This document shows positions 40,869 to 46,730 of a DNA stretch of 46,730 nucleotides, piece by piece. Position numbers and translations under genes: made by a program. The DNA is from DAOUAM01 sp034433305 (GTDB taxonomy: Bacteria; Chloroflexota; Dehalococcoidia; Lucifugimonadales; DAOUAM01). Numbering within the stretch: the stretch's first letter is position 1; every line of letters starts with the position of its first letter. The stretch lies in contig DAOUAM010000003.1 in assembly GCA_034433305.1 (NCBI GenBank), forward strand, positions 1 through 46,730, read 5' to 3'. The notes beneath the pieces were generated by a model, which was not told the DNA's origin, searched no databases, and saw only the letters and a program-made list of their open reading frames with translations.

Positions 40869-42266
40869 ATGCCCAAGACGATGTTCGAGAAAATCTGGGA
40901 CGCCCACGTGGTGCACGAGGAGCCGGGGAAGCCGGCACTCCTGTACGTGGACCTGCACCTGGTGCACGAGGTCACGTCGCCCCAGGCCTTCGACGGCCTG
41001 CGCATGGCGGGCCGCAAGGTCCGCCGGACAGACCTGACCATCGCCACCGCCGACCACAACACGCCCACGTGGGACCGCTCCCTGCCCATCACCGACCCCA
41101 TCGCCAAGCAGCAGCTTGATGCCCTCTCCCGCAACTGCAAGGAGTTCGGCATCACCCTCTACGACATGTACAGCCCTCTTCAGGGCATTGTGCATGTCAT
41201 CGGGCCGGAGCAGGGCTACACCCAGCCGGGCATGGTCATCGTCTGCGGCGACAGCCATACCTCGACCCACGGCGCCTTCGGGGCCTTCGCCATGGGCATC
41301 GGCACCTCCGAGGTGGAGCACGTGCTGGCCACCCAGACCCTGCCCCAGTTCAAGCCCAGGACCATGGAGATACGGGTCAACGGCAAGCTGCCCCAGGGCG
41401 TCATGGCCAAGGACGTCATACTGGGCATCATCGGCAAGATAGGCGTCAGCGGCGCCACAGGCCACGTCATCGAGTACACCGGCGAGGCCATCCGCTCCCT
41501 GTCCATGGAAGGCCGCATGACGGTGTGCAACATGTCCATCGAGGCCGGCGGCCGGGCCGGCATGGTCGCGCCCGACGACGTTACCTTCGAGTACATGCGG
41601 GGCCGGCCCCACGTGCCCCAGGGCGAGGACTTCGAGGCCGCCGTGGAGCAGTGGCGCAAGCTGGCCACCGACCCCGGGGCCAGGTACGACAAGGTAGTGG
41701 AGATAGATGCCCGCACCCTGGAGCCTTTCGTCACCTGGGGGACCAACCCCGGCCAGGTGGCGCCCATCACGGGCCGCGTGCCCGACCCCGACGATTTCCC
41801 CAACCCCGACGACCGCGCGGCGGCAGAGCGCGCCCTGAAGTACATGGCCCTGGAGCCTGGCACGCCCATCCAGTCCATCACCCTGGACCGCGTGTTCATC
41901 GGCTCCTGCACCAACTCCCGCATCGAGGACCTGCGCAACGCCGCCAGGGTCGTCAAGGGCCGCAAGGTCAGCGACCGCGTGTACGCCATGGTCGTCCCCG
42001 GCTCTTACGCCATCAAGAAGCAGGCCGAGCGCGAGGGCCTGGACCGCATCTTCAAGGACGCCGGCTTCGACTGGCGCGAGGCGGGCTGCTCCATGTGCCT
42101 GGGCATGAACCCTGACATCCTCCAGCCGGGCCAGCGCTGCGCCTCCACGTCCAACCGCAACTTCGAGGGACGCCAGGGCAAGGGCGGGCGCACCCACCTG
42201 GTCAGCCCGCAGATGGCCGCCGCCGCCGCCATCGCCGGCCACTTCGTGGACATAAGGGAGTGGTAA
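40869..42266 (+). CDS. leuC: 3-isopropylmalate dehydratase large subunit
   Basis: A 465-aa aconitase-family enzyme that, with LeuD, isomerises 2- to 3-isopropylmalate. The start 'FEKIWDAHVVHEEPGKPALL' and 'DLHLVHEVTSPQAFDGLR' are typical LeuC. 'CGDSHTSTHGAFGAFAMGIG' is the active-site block. The 4Fe-4S ligands are the Cys in 'VFIGSCTNSRIEDLR' and the pair in 'CSMCLGMNPD'. It is the full-length bacterial type. ATG 40869 follows GAGAGGTTGCT. No promoter is evident in the 10 bp after the toxin gene, so it depends on read-through from leuA or from the toxin-antitoxin promoter. Confidence 0.97.
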   Translation: MPKTMFEKIWDAHVVHEEPGKPALLYVDLHLVHEVTSPQAFDGLRMAGRKVRRTDLTIATADHNTPTWDRSLPITDPIAKQQLDALSRNCKEFGITLYDMYSPLQGIVHVIGPEQGYTQPGMVIVCGDSHTSTHGAFGAFAMGIGTSEVEHVLATQTLPQFKPRTMEIRVNGKLPQGVMAKDVILGIIGKIGVSGATGHVIEYTGEAIRSLSMEGRMTVCNMSIEAGGRAGMVAPDDVTFEYMRGRPHVPQGEDFEAAVEQWRKLATDPGARYDKVVEIDARTLEPFVTWGTNPGQVAPITGRVPDPDDFPNPDDRAAAERALKYMALEPGTPIQSITLDRVFIGSCTNSRIEDLRNAARVVKGRKVSDRVYAMVVPGSYAIKKQAEREGLDRIFKDAGFDWREAGCSMCLGMNPDILQPGQRCASTSNRNFEGRQGKGGRTHLVSPQMAAAAAIAGHFVDIREW

Positions 42267-42304
42267 GACATTGAGCTAGCATTGAGAGGCCCAAGCTGAG
42301 CGCC

Positions 42305-42580
42305 GTGAAAGTGGTCTTCAGGTTGCACGCCCTTCGACGCATGTTCCAGAGGAACATTAGCGATGCGGACGTGTACCGGGTGCTTGGGACGGGAGAAGTG
42401 ATCGAGACCTACCCAGATGACAGTCCCTATCCAAGCCGGCTCCTGTTAGGATGGAGTGGGCCTCGCCCTCTCCATGTGCTCATAGCCGAGAACAGCGAGT
42501 AAGGGATGATCATAGTAGTCACCGTGTACGAACCTGACCTCAAGCGATGGGAACCGGGCTTCCGACGGAGAGTTAAATGA
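42305..42580 (+). pseudogene. DUF4258-family (toxin-like) gene with an in-frame stop
   Basis: The frame begins GTG 42305 and encodes 'FRLHALRRMFQRNISDADVY', then RVLGTGEVIETYPDDSPYPS and 'RLLLGWSGPRPLHVLIAENS', matching DUF4258 proteins that pair with YgiT-type zinc-finger antitoxins. A TAA at 42500-42502 ends it at 65 codons. Translation past this stop in the same frame continues 'GMIIVVTVYEPDLKRWEPGF', exactly the family's expected C-terminus, to TGA 42578-42580, which overlaps the next gene's ATG (ATGA). A single nonsense mutation therefore appears to have removed the last third. Read-through or a functional short form cannot be excluded. Confidence 0.8.
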
Positions 42581-42804
42581 AGTGCGTAATTTGTAAGTAT
42601 GGTGATGTGCGGCCCGGTCTTGCTACTGTCACCCTGACTAGAGGCAGTCTGACGCTGGTGGTGAAGGATGTGCCAGCCCTTGTTTGCGAAAACTGCGGAG
42701 AGGAGTACGTGGAAAGCCAGGTAACGGCGCGTCTTCTGGAAACCGCAGAGGATGCGCTGAAGGCTGGCGTGCAAGTTGACGTGCGCCACTACATCGCAGC
42801 CTAG
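42577..42804 (+). CDS. YgiT-type zinc-finger protein (MqsA-like antitoxin)
   Basis: A 75-aa protein with two zinc-binding CxxC pairs, Cys3/Cys6 ('MKCVICKYGD') and Cys37/Cys40 ('VPALVCENCGEEYV'), the N-terminal zinc domain of MqsA-type antitoxins. The central 'VTLTRGSLTLVVKDVPALV' is the usual strand pair. There is no C-terminal XRE/HTH DNA-binding domain, as is normal for the partners of DUF4258 proteins. Its ATG overlaps the original stop of the DUF4258 frame; with that frame now ending early, coupling may be lost. It ends 7 bp before tag. Confidence 0.87.
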   Translation: MKCVICKYGDVRPGLATVTLTRGSLTLVVKDVPALVCENCGEEYVESQVTARLLETAEDALKAGVQVDVRHYIAA

Positions 42805-42811
42805 GGCGGAT

Positions 42812-43381
42812 ATGATAGAAACAATGAACAGGTGCGCCTGGGCCAACAGCAGCCCCCTCATGGCCCGCTACCATGACACCGAGTGGGGCGTTCCCCTGCA
42901 CGACGACAGGAAGCTCTTCGAGTTCCTGGTGCTGGAGGGCGCGCAGGCGGGGCTGAGCTGGGCCACGGTGCTCAACAAGCGCGAGAGTTTCCGCAAGGCT
43001 TTCGACGGCTTTGACCCGGCCCTGGTGGCCCAGTACGGCCAGCAAGACATCCAGCGGCTGCTGTCGGACGGGGGCATCATCCGCAACCGGCAGAAGATCG
43101 CCTCGGCGATAGCCAACGCCCAGCGGTTCCTGGAGGTGCAGCAGGAGGCCGGCTCCTTCGACGCCTACATCTGGCGGTTCACCGATGGCAAGCCCATCAG
43201 GAACCAGTTCAAGCACATCAGCGAGATACCCGCCAGGACGCCGCTGTCCGATGCCATCAGCAAGGACTTGCAGAAGCGGGGCTTCAGGTTCGTCGGCTCC
43301 ACCATCTGCTATGCTTTCATGCAGACCATAGGCATGGTCAATGACCACGTGGTGGACTGCTTCAGGTACGAGGAGGTATAG
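42812..43381 (+). CDS. tag: DNA-3-methyladenine glycosylase I
   Basis: A 189-aa base-excision repair glycosylase that removes 3-methyladenine. 'RCAWANSSPLMARYHDTEWG' has the zinc-ligand Cys and His and the family's HDxEWG. 'FEFLVLEGAQAGLSWATVLN' contains the catalytic-pocket Glu and Trp. The C-terminal 'GMVNDHVVDCFRYEEV' supplies the second His and Cys ligands. The length is standard. ATG 42812 follows GGGCGGAT; ATG 42824 is an alternative. It sits between leuC and leuD with no functional link to leucine. Confidence 0.95.
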   Translation: MIETMNRCAWANSSPLMARYHDTEWGVPLHDDRKLFEFLVLEGAQAGLSWATVLNKRESFRKAFDGFDPALVAQYGQQDIQRLLSDGGIIRNRQKIASAIANAQRFLEVQQEAGSFDAYIWRFTDGKPIRNQFKHISEIPARTPLSDAISKDLQKRGFRFVGSTICYAFMQTIGMVNDHVVDCFRYEEV

Positions 43382-43662
43382 GGGCGCATAAGGAGTCCCG
43401 CTCGTCTTGGGCGTGTACCCGGACGTCGGTCTTAGGCATCATCCTTCGACAGGCTCAGGATGAGCGGGTTATATTCCTTTCATCCGCGTGTGGGTATTAT
43501 ACCGGTTCTGTGTGATAACGCCGTATTGCGTAGGAACAGGCCTTGTGCCTGCCATGGACTTGGGTAGGCAAAAGGCTTGCCCCTACAGCATCATAGCGAC
43601 CTGGTATTACACCCGCTCGTGGTGAGCGTGTCGAACCACGAGGCCTAGAGCCAACATATAAA
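43382..43662. other. repeat-filled spacer
   Basis: Apart from the family B copy, it holds pieces of a widespread short repeat: 'ccttcgacaggctcaggatg' at 43443-43462 and 'gtgagcgtgtcgaaccacga' near 43622-43641. No gene is seen. Confidence 0.5.
43494..43613. repeat. family B MITE-like palindromic repeat, copy 3 (degenerate)
   Basis: The left end 'ggtattataccggttctgtg' and right end 'atagcgacctggtattacac' are imperfect terminal inverted repeats. Inside are 'gataacgccgtattgcgtag' and 'gcttgcccctacagcatcat', diverged versions of the copy 1 and 2 arms. The element lies between tag and the GIY-YIG gene. Confidence 0.68.
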
Positions 43663-43953
43663 ATGAGCTTCTATGTTTATATTCTGAGGTGCTCAGATGG
43701 CTCTTACTACACGGGTCATACAGATGACCTTGAAAAGAGGATTGCAACCCATAATAGGGGCGAAGTCCCAGGATACACAACCACTCGCAGACCTGTTACT
43801 TTAGTATTCACTCAGGACTTCTCCACCAGACAAGAGGCGTTCGAACGAGAAAGACAGATAAAGGGATGGTCAAGGGAAAAGAAGGAGGCGCTAATTCACG
43901 GTGATTGGGAAAGCCTCAGGAAATTAGCGAGGACACGCAAGCCCTCAAACTGA
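43663..43953 (+). CDS. GIY-YIG nuclease-superfamily protein (UPF0213-like)
   Basis: A 96-aa protein with a compact GIY-YIG domain: 'MSFYVYILRCSDGSYYTGHT' (Y-V-Y then Y-T-G), 'DDLEKRIATHNRGEVPGYTT' with the conserved Arg, and 'EAFERERQIKGWSREKKEAL' with the metal-binding Glu. Function in vivo is unknown; relatives are structure-specific nucleases. Base composition is much lower in GC than the flanking leu genes and codon use differs ('ataataggggcgaag'), so recent acquisition is likely. It lies downstream of a family B repeat and about 200 bp before leuD. Confidence 0.88.
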   Translation: MSFYVYILRCSDGSYYTGHTDDLEKRIATHNRGEVPGYTTTRRPVTLVFTQDFSTRQEAFERERQIKGWSREKKEALIHGDWESLRKLARTRKPSN

Positions 43954-44151
43954 CCTGAGTCTTGCTCAAGGTTGCTATGCTGATAGCCTTGTGGTTCGAC
44001 AGAGCCTGTCCCGAGCCCGCAGAGAGACTCACCACCAGCGGGTCAAATCTATCAGAGCAGACTAATAAGCCTGCTACGGGAACAGTCAGCATAATAATAA
44101 TTAGTGCTACATTCAAAAGACCATTCGGGAACAGTACCGGGAGTAACGCAT
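43954..44151. other. AT-rich leader before leuD
   Basis: This spacer is unusually AT-rich around 44090-44115 (cataataataattagtgct) and contains an interrupted copy of the 'gtggttcgacag...ctcaccac' short repeat at 43990-44036. A separate leuD promoter here is plausible, but no clear -35/-10 pair is seen. Confidence 0.4.
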
Positions 44152-44775
44152 ATGGAACCTTTCGTCAGGCTGCACGGCGTCGTCGCACCGCTGGACCGCG
44201 TCAACGTGGATACGGACCAGATCATCCCCAAGCAGTTCCTCAAGCGCATCGAGCGCACGGGCTTCGGGCAGTTCCTGTTCTTCGACTGGCGCTTCAAGGA
44301 GGACGGCTCGCCCAACCCGGACTTCGTGCTGAACAGGCCGGGCTACCAGGGGGCATCCATCCTGGTGGCCGGGCGCAACTTCGGCTCCGGCTCCTCGCGG
44401 GAGCACGCCCCCTGGGCGCTGCTGGACTACGGCTTCCGCTGCATCATCGCCCCCAGCTTCGCCGACATCTTCTACAACAACTGCTTCCAGAACGGCATCC
44501 TGCCCGTCACGCTGCCCGAGGAGACGGTGAAGCAGATCATCGCCAGGGCCGAGGCCGACCCCGGCTACAGGCTCCACGTGGACCTGGAGGCCCAGCGCGT
44601 CTGGGACGACCGCGAGGAAGTGGTCGCCAGCTTCCAGATCGAGCCTTTCCGGCGCTACTGCCTCCTCAACGGCCTGGACTCCATCGGCCTGACGCTCCAG
44701 AACGAGGACAGGATAGCCGCCTTCGAGGCGCGGCGCGGCAAGTATGGCGGCGTGCTCACCATCGGGCGCAAGTAG
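44152..44775 (+). CDS. leuD: 3-isopropylmalate dehydratase small subunit
   Basis: A 207-aa swivel-domain partner of LeuC. 'LDRVNVDTDQIIPKQFLKRI' and 'GFGQFLFFDWRFKEDGSPNP' are LeuD signatures. 'ILVAGRNFGSGSSREHAPWA' is the substrate-binding loop, and 'GFRCIIAPSFADIFYNNCFQ' the following conserved block. The start is ATG 44152 with GGGAG 8 nt upstream. It is separated from leuC by about 1.9 kb of accessory genes, and its GC content returns to that of the operon, so the intervening genes look inserted. A hairpin terminator follows. Confidence 0.96.
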   Translation: MEPFVRLHGVVAPLDRVNVDTDQIIPKQFLKRIERTGFGQFLFFDWRFKEDGSPNPDFVLNRPGYQGASILVAGRNFGSGSSREHAPWALLDYGFRCIIAPSFADIFYNNCFQNGILPVTLPEETVKQIIARAEADPGYRLHVDLEAQRVWDDREEVVASFQIEPFRRYCLLNGLDSIGLTLQNEDRIAAFEARRGKYGGVLTIGRK

Positions 44776-44794
44776 CCCGGCGCGGGCCAGACAG

Positions 44795-44830
44795 AGAGGG
44801 CGCGGGGGCCTGCAATTCCCCGCGCCCTCT
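44795..44830 (+). terminator. hairpin terminator after leuD
   Basis: AGAGGGCGCGGGG (44795-44807) and CCCCGCGCCCTCT (44818-44830) form a perfect 13-bp stem with a 10-nt loop, 20 nt past the stop. Only a short TCTTC follows, so termination efficiency is uncertain. Confidence 0.6.
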
Positions 44831-44894
44831 TCACCCATCTAGCAGCCCGCTCCCCAGGGAGCGGAACTGGACACCCTGGCGCTCCCGCTCGGAG

Positions 44895-44963
44895 CTAGCG
44901 GAGCACCAGCAGCAGTATCACAACAACAAGGATCAGCAGGAGGATGCCGCCTCCTATGTACAT
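44895..44963 (-). CDS. 22-aa hydrophobic micropeptide
   Basis: ATG 44963, preceded by GGAGGG at 4 nt, opens a 22-codon frame: MYIGGGILLLILVVVILLLV then LR, stop TAG at 44897-44895. It is a single transmembrane helix with a Gly-rich start. It lies 32 bp downstream of the 53-aa membrane protein on the same strand, probably in the same transcript. Such tiny proteins are often missed. The good Shine-Dalgarno and neighbour support it, but no homology can be claimed. Confidence 0.5.
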   Translation of the reverse strand: MYIGGGILLLILVVVILLLVLR

Positions 44964-44994
44964 CTGGCCCTCCTTCTGCCAGGGCTGGGCTTAC

Positions 44995-45156
44995 TCAGTA
45001 CCAGCGTCCACGCGAGAGGCCGGCGAACACGTTGAACAGCAAGACCACCACCGCGGCGATAAGCAGCAACCATATGAACGCTCCCCAGTTGACGCTGAAC
45101 CCGATAAGCCACAGGACCAGCAGTACCAGGAAGACCAGCCAGAGCAGTCCTATCAT
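44995..45156 (-). CDS. 53-aa two-helix membrane protein (lmo0937/DUF5670-like)
   Basis: ATG 45156 encodes MIGLLWLVFLVLLVLWLIGF, SVNWGAFIWLLLIAAVVVLL and FNVFAGLSRGRWY, stop TGA at 44997-44995. The helix-loop-helix plan, 'LWLIGF' in the first helix, 'GAFIWLLLIAAVVVLL' in the second and a basic C-terminal tail are those of lmo0937/DUF5670 small membrane proteins, which are often stress-associated. No strong Shine-Dalgarno is visible before it (GGAGTGAAGTCGCC). Function unknown. Confidence 0.68.
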   Translation of the reverse strand: MIGLLWLVFLVLLVLWLIGFSVNWGAFIWLLLIAAVVVLLFNVFAGLSRGRWY

Positions 45157-45330
45157 GGCGACTTCACTCCAGACGTAGCGTTATGTCCTCTCCCGGGGCC
45201 ACGATCCCTGCATTACAGGGATGTTGACCTCAGGGTAGCAGGGAACAGTCTCAATCGCGGTCACCAACCTAATAGCTCGATAACAGCTTGCTAACAGTCC
45301 AGTCACACCCCAGGAAGAGCAGGAGGCACC

Positions 45331-46323
45331 ATGCACATAGACATTCACGCCCATCTCATCCCCCAGTGCTTCTGGCAGGCCGTGGCCCGCAAGGGCAACT
45401 GGTTCGGCGCCACGCTCCAGACCGTCGGCGGCCAGCAGTTCATAGACACCCGCGACCGGCGCGCCGGGCCTGTGGCCCCCAACTGGAACACCCCTCTCCA
45501 GGAGCGCGTCAGGGCCATGGATGCCATCGGCATGGACATGCAGGTGCTGTCCTCCCCGCCCTACTTCTTCAACTACCACCTGCCCCTGGCCGAGGCGCTG
45601 GCCGCGTCCAGGGAGCTGAACGACGAGATAGCGGCGGCCGCCAGGGAGTACCCTGGCAGGTTCAGCGGCCTGGCCACGGTGCCCCTGCAGGACGTGGACG
45701 CGGCCATCAGGGAGCTGGAGCGCTGCATGGGGCTGGGCCTCAAGGGCGCGGAGGTATGCACCCATGTCAACGGGCGCAACTACGACGACCCCACCTTCCG
45801 CCCCTTCTTTGAGGCCGCCGAGAGGCTGGGCGCCTTCCTGTTCTTCCACCCCCACGCGCCGGCCGCGGCCGACCGCACGGGGCGCTTCTATCTGGGCAAC
45901 CTCATCGGCAACCCACTGGACACCACCATCGCCATAGCTTGCCTCATCTTCGGCGGCGTGCTGGACAGGTACCCGGGCCTGAAGCTGTGCTTCGCCCACG
46001 GCGGGGGCTACGCCTGCTACGGCATCGGCCGGCTGGACCGGGGCTTCGCCGTCCGCAAGGAGCCCAGGGCCAACGGGGTCTCCAGCCCACCCAGCGCCTA
46101 CCTGAAGCGGCTGTACTACGACTGCATCACCCACAGCTACACGGCCCTGGAATACCTGCTCAGGACCGTCTCGGCCGACAACGTGCTGCTGGGCAGCGAC
46201 TACCCTTTCGACATGGGCTACGAGTCGCCGGTGGAGTGGGTGCTGAAGGCGCCAGGCGTCTCCCAGCAAGACAAGGAAAAGGTGCTGGGCGAAAACGCTG
46301 CGCGGCTGCTGGGGATAGGCTGA
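45331..46323 (+). CDS. ACMSD-like metal-dependent amidohydrolase
   Basis: A 330-aa TIM-barrel protein of the amidohydrolase_2 family, which includes aminocarboxymuconate-semialdehyde decarboxylase and aromatic-acid decarboxylases (non-hydrolytic, zinc or manganese). Metal ligands and active-site residues appear intact: His6/His8 in 'MHIDIHAHLIP', His173/His175 in 'LFFHPHAP', His223 in 'LCFAHGGGYACYGIGRLDRG', and Asp290 in 'LGSDYPFDMGYESP'. The substrate is unknown. ATG 45331 follows AGCAGGAGGCACC. It is monocistronic, about 250 bp before the next exported-protein gene. Confidence 0.9.
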   Translation: MHIDIHAHLIPQCFWQAVARKGNWFGATLQTVGGQQFIDTRDRRAGPVAPNWNTPLQERVRAMDAIGMDMQVLSSPPYFFNYHLPLAEALAASRELNDEIAAAAREYPGRFSGLATVPLQDVDAAIRELERCMGLGLKGAEVCTHVNGRNYDDPTFRPFFEAAERLGAFLFFHPHAPAAADRTGRFYLGNLIGNPLDTTIAIACLIFGGVLDRYPGLKLCFAHGGGYACYGIGRLDRGFAVRKEPRANGVSSPPSAYLKRLYYDCITHSYTALEYLLRTVSADNVLLGSDYPFDMGYESPVEWVLKAPGVSQQDKEKVLGENAARLLGIG

Positions 46324-46453
46324 GATCTGTGCCTGGCTGCGCCAAATCTATGTTCACTCCAGTTTACCTGATTACCACCTGTAGTTCATCTTTTTACACC
46401 ATATATCCATAGAGCTATTCACCTCCATCAACTAGGATGCCCCAGTAAGTCCC

Positions 46454-46499
46454 CCGAGTGGGTGGGAAGGCCCGTTTTGCCTCACGGTATGCCACTCGG
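46454..46499 (+). other. structured 5' leader of the last gene
   Basis: CCGAGTGG (46454-46461) and CCACTCGG (46492-46499) are perfect complements, and six G at 46510-46515 could alternatively pair with the C-run at 46451-46455. The upstream 46350-46410 is AT-rich and may hold the promoter. I could not match this to a known riboswitch class. Confidence 0.35.
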
Positions 46500-46572
46500 C
46501 CTTCACAAAGGGGGGATATCTTCACCGCCCGGGTCTGCGGCCTTGAGTGCGTTTGTTAGAGAGGGAGAGTCC

Positions 46573-46730
46573 ATGAGTATAGCCTTCGGTAAGCTCGGAT
46601 TGAAGTCTATTGGCGCGGCAGCGCTGCTGGCTGTGGCCCTGCTGCTGTGGGTCGAGAAAAATCAGGAAGTTGCAAAGGCTTCCTTTGGGGTCTGTGGCAC
46701 AGCCAGTTCGGTGGTCGCCTACATCCCGGG
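46573..46730 (+). CDS. exported protein, N-terminal part (runs off the window)
   Basis: ATG 46573 with GAGGGAGAG just upstream opens a frame to the window edge: MSIAFGKLGLKSIGAAALLA then VALLLWVEKNQEVAKASFGV and CGTASSVVAYIP. Lys-containing n-region, hydrophobic core and 'EVAKA' before SFG fit a Sec signal peptide with cleavage near residue 36. The mature protein begins with a small-residue stretch containing one Cys; the family cannot be told from 52 codons. Confidence 0.6.
   Translation, partial: MSIAFGKLGLKSIGAAALLAVALLLWVEKNQEVAKASFGVCGTASSVVAYIP

Noticed and set aside
43954..44151. A start of leuD at 44104
   Set aside because: It would add 16 residues from the AT-rich spacer, while ATG 44152 has a good ribosome binding site and matches the family's N-terminus.

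Overview
The window is a GC-rich bacterial chromosome segment. The leucine/isoleucine operon layout behind a T-box leader, the GrdB-like protein, the MFS and amidohydrolase content, and the many dispersed palindromic repeats suggest a member of the Chloroflexota, possibly Dehalococcoidia. This placement is inferred from gene content only; no rRNA or marker protein was available to test it. No phage or conjugative backbone was seen.

Layout. 0-1.2 kb: start of an IS5-type transposase running off the left edge, a composite repeat, a membrane-protein remnant and tRNA-Pro(CGG). 1.3-11 kb: a secreted seven-bladed SBBP propeller, a DinB-like protein, a large unknown protein with a possibly dead nuclease site, apt, an unknown gene, a Thr/Pro-linker lipoprotein, a grdB-like gene cut off and joined to the tail of a peptide-binding protein gene, and a frameshifted lipoprotein. 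11.2-15.8 kb: three MFS transporters on the minus strand, two of them sharing a recently homogenised segment. 16.4-19.7 kb: a ketopantoate reductase-like gene and a full-length recQ. 19.8-21.75 kb: a compact restriction-modification pair, a Dam/D12-class adenine methylase followed by a SacI-family endonuclease. 22.2-32.9 kb: metabolic and export genes (MFS, MDR dehydrogenase, ABM monooxygenase, NHL propeller, SBP56 protein, GNAT, TPP enzyme, two-gene ABC exporter).

33.5-44.8 kb is the branched-chain amino acid region. A promoter and a T-box leader with a CTC (Leu) specifier and intrinsic terminator precede ilvB-ilvN-ilvC-leuA, then leuC and leuD. Selfish and accessory genes are interleaved: an AbrB/PIN toxin-antitoxin pair with its own promoter and palindromic operator sits between leuA and leuC; a DUF4258/YgiT-type pair (toxin-like gene broken by an in-frame stop), tag and a GIY-YIG gene sit between leuC and leuD. 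leuB and ilvD are not in the window. The right end has two tiny membrane proteins, an ACMSD-like amidohydrolase and the start of an exported protein.

Two dispersed repeat families shape the intergenic space. Family A is a 75-nt double-hairpin element with seven full-length copies and one truncated copy, four of them inside the ilv/leu operon. Family B is a roughly 95-140-nt MITE-like palindrome with three copies. The most notable observations are the SacI-type R-M pair with an adenine methylase, the invaded ilv/leu operon under T-box control, the grdB/SBP deletion junction, the homopolymer frameshift in the lipoprotein gene, the nonsense-mutated DUF4258 gene, and a probable ATT start codon. 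I found no wholly unprecedented multi-gene system.
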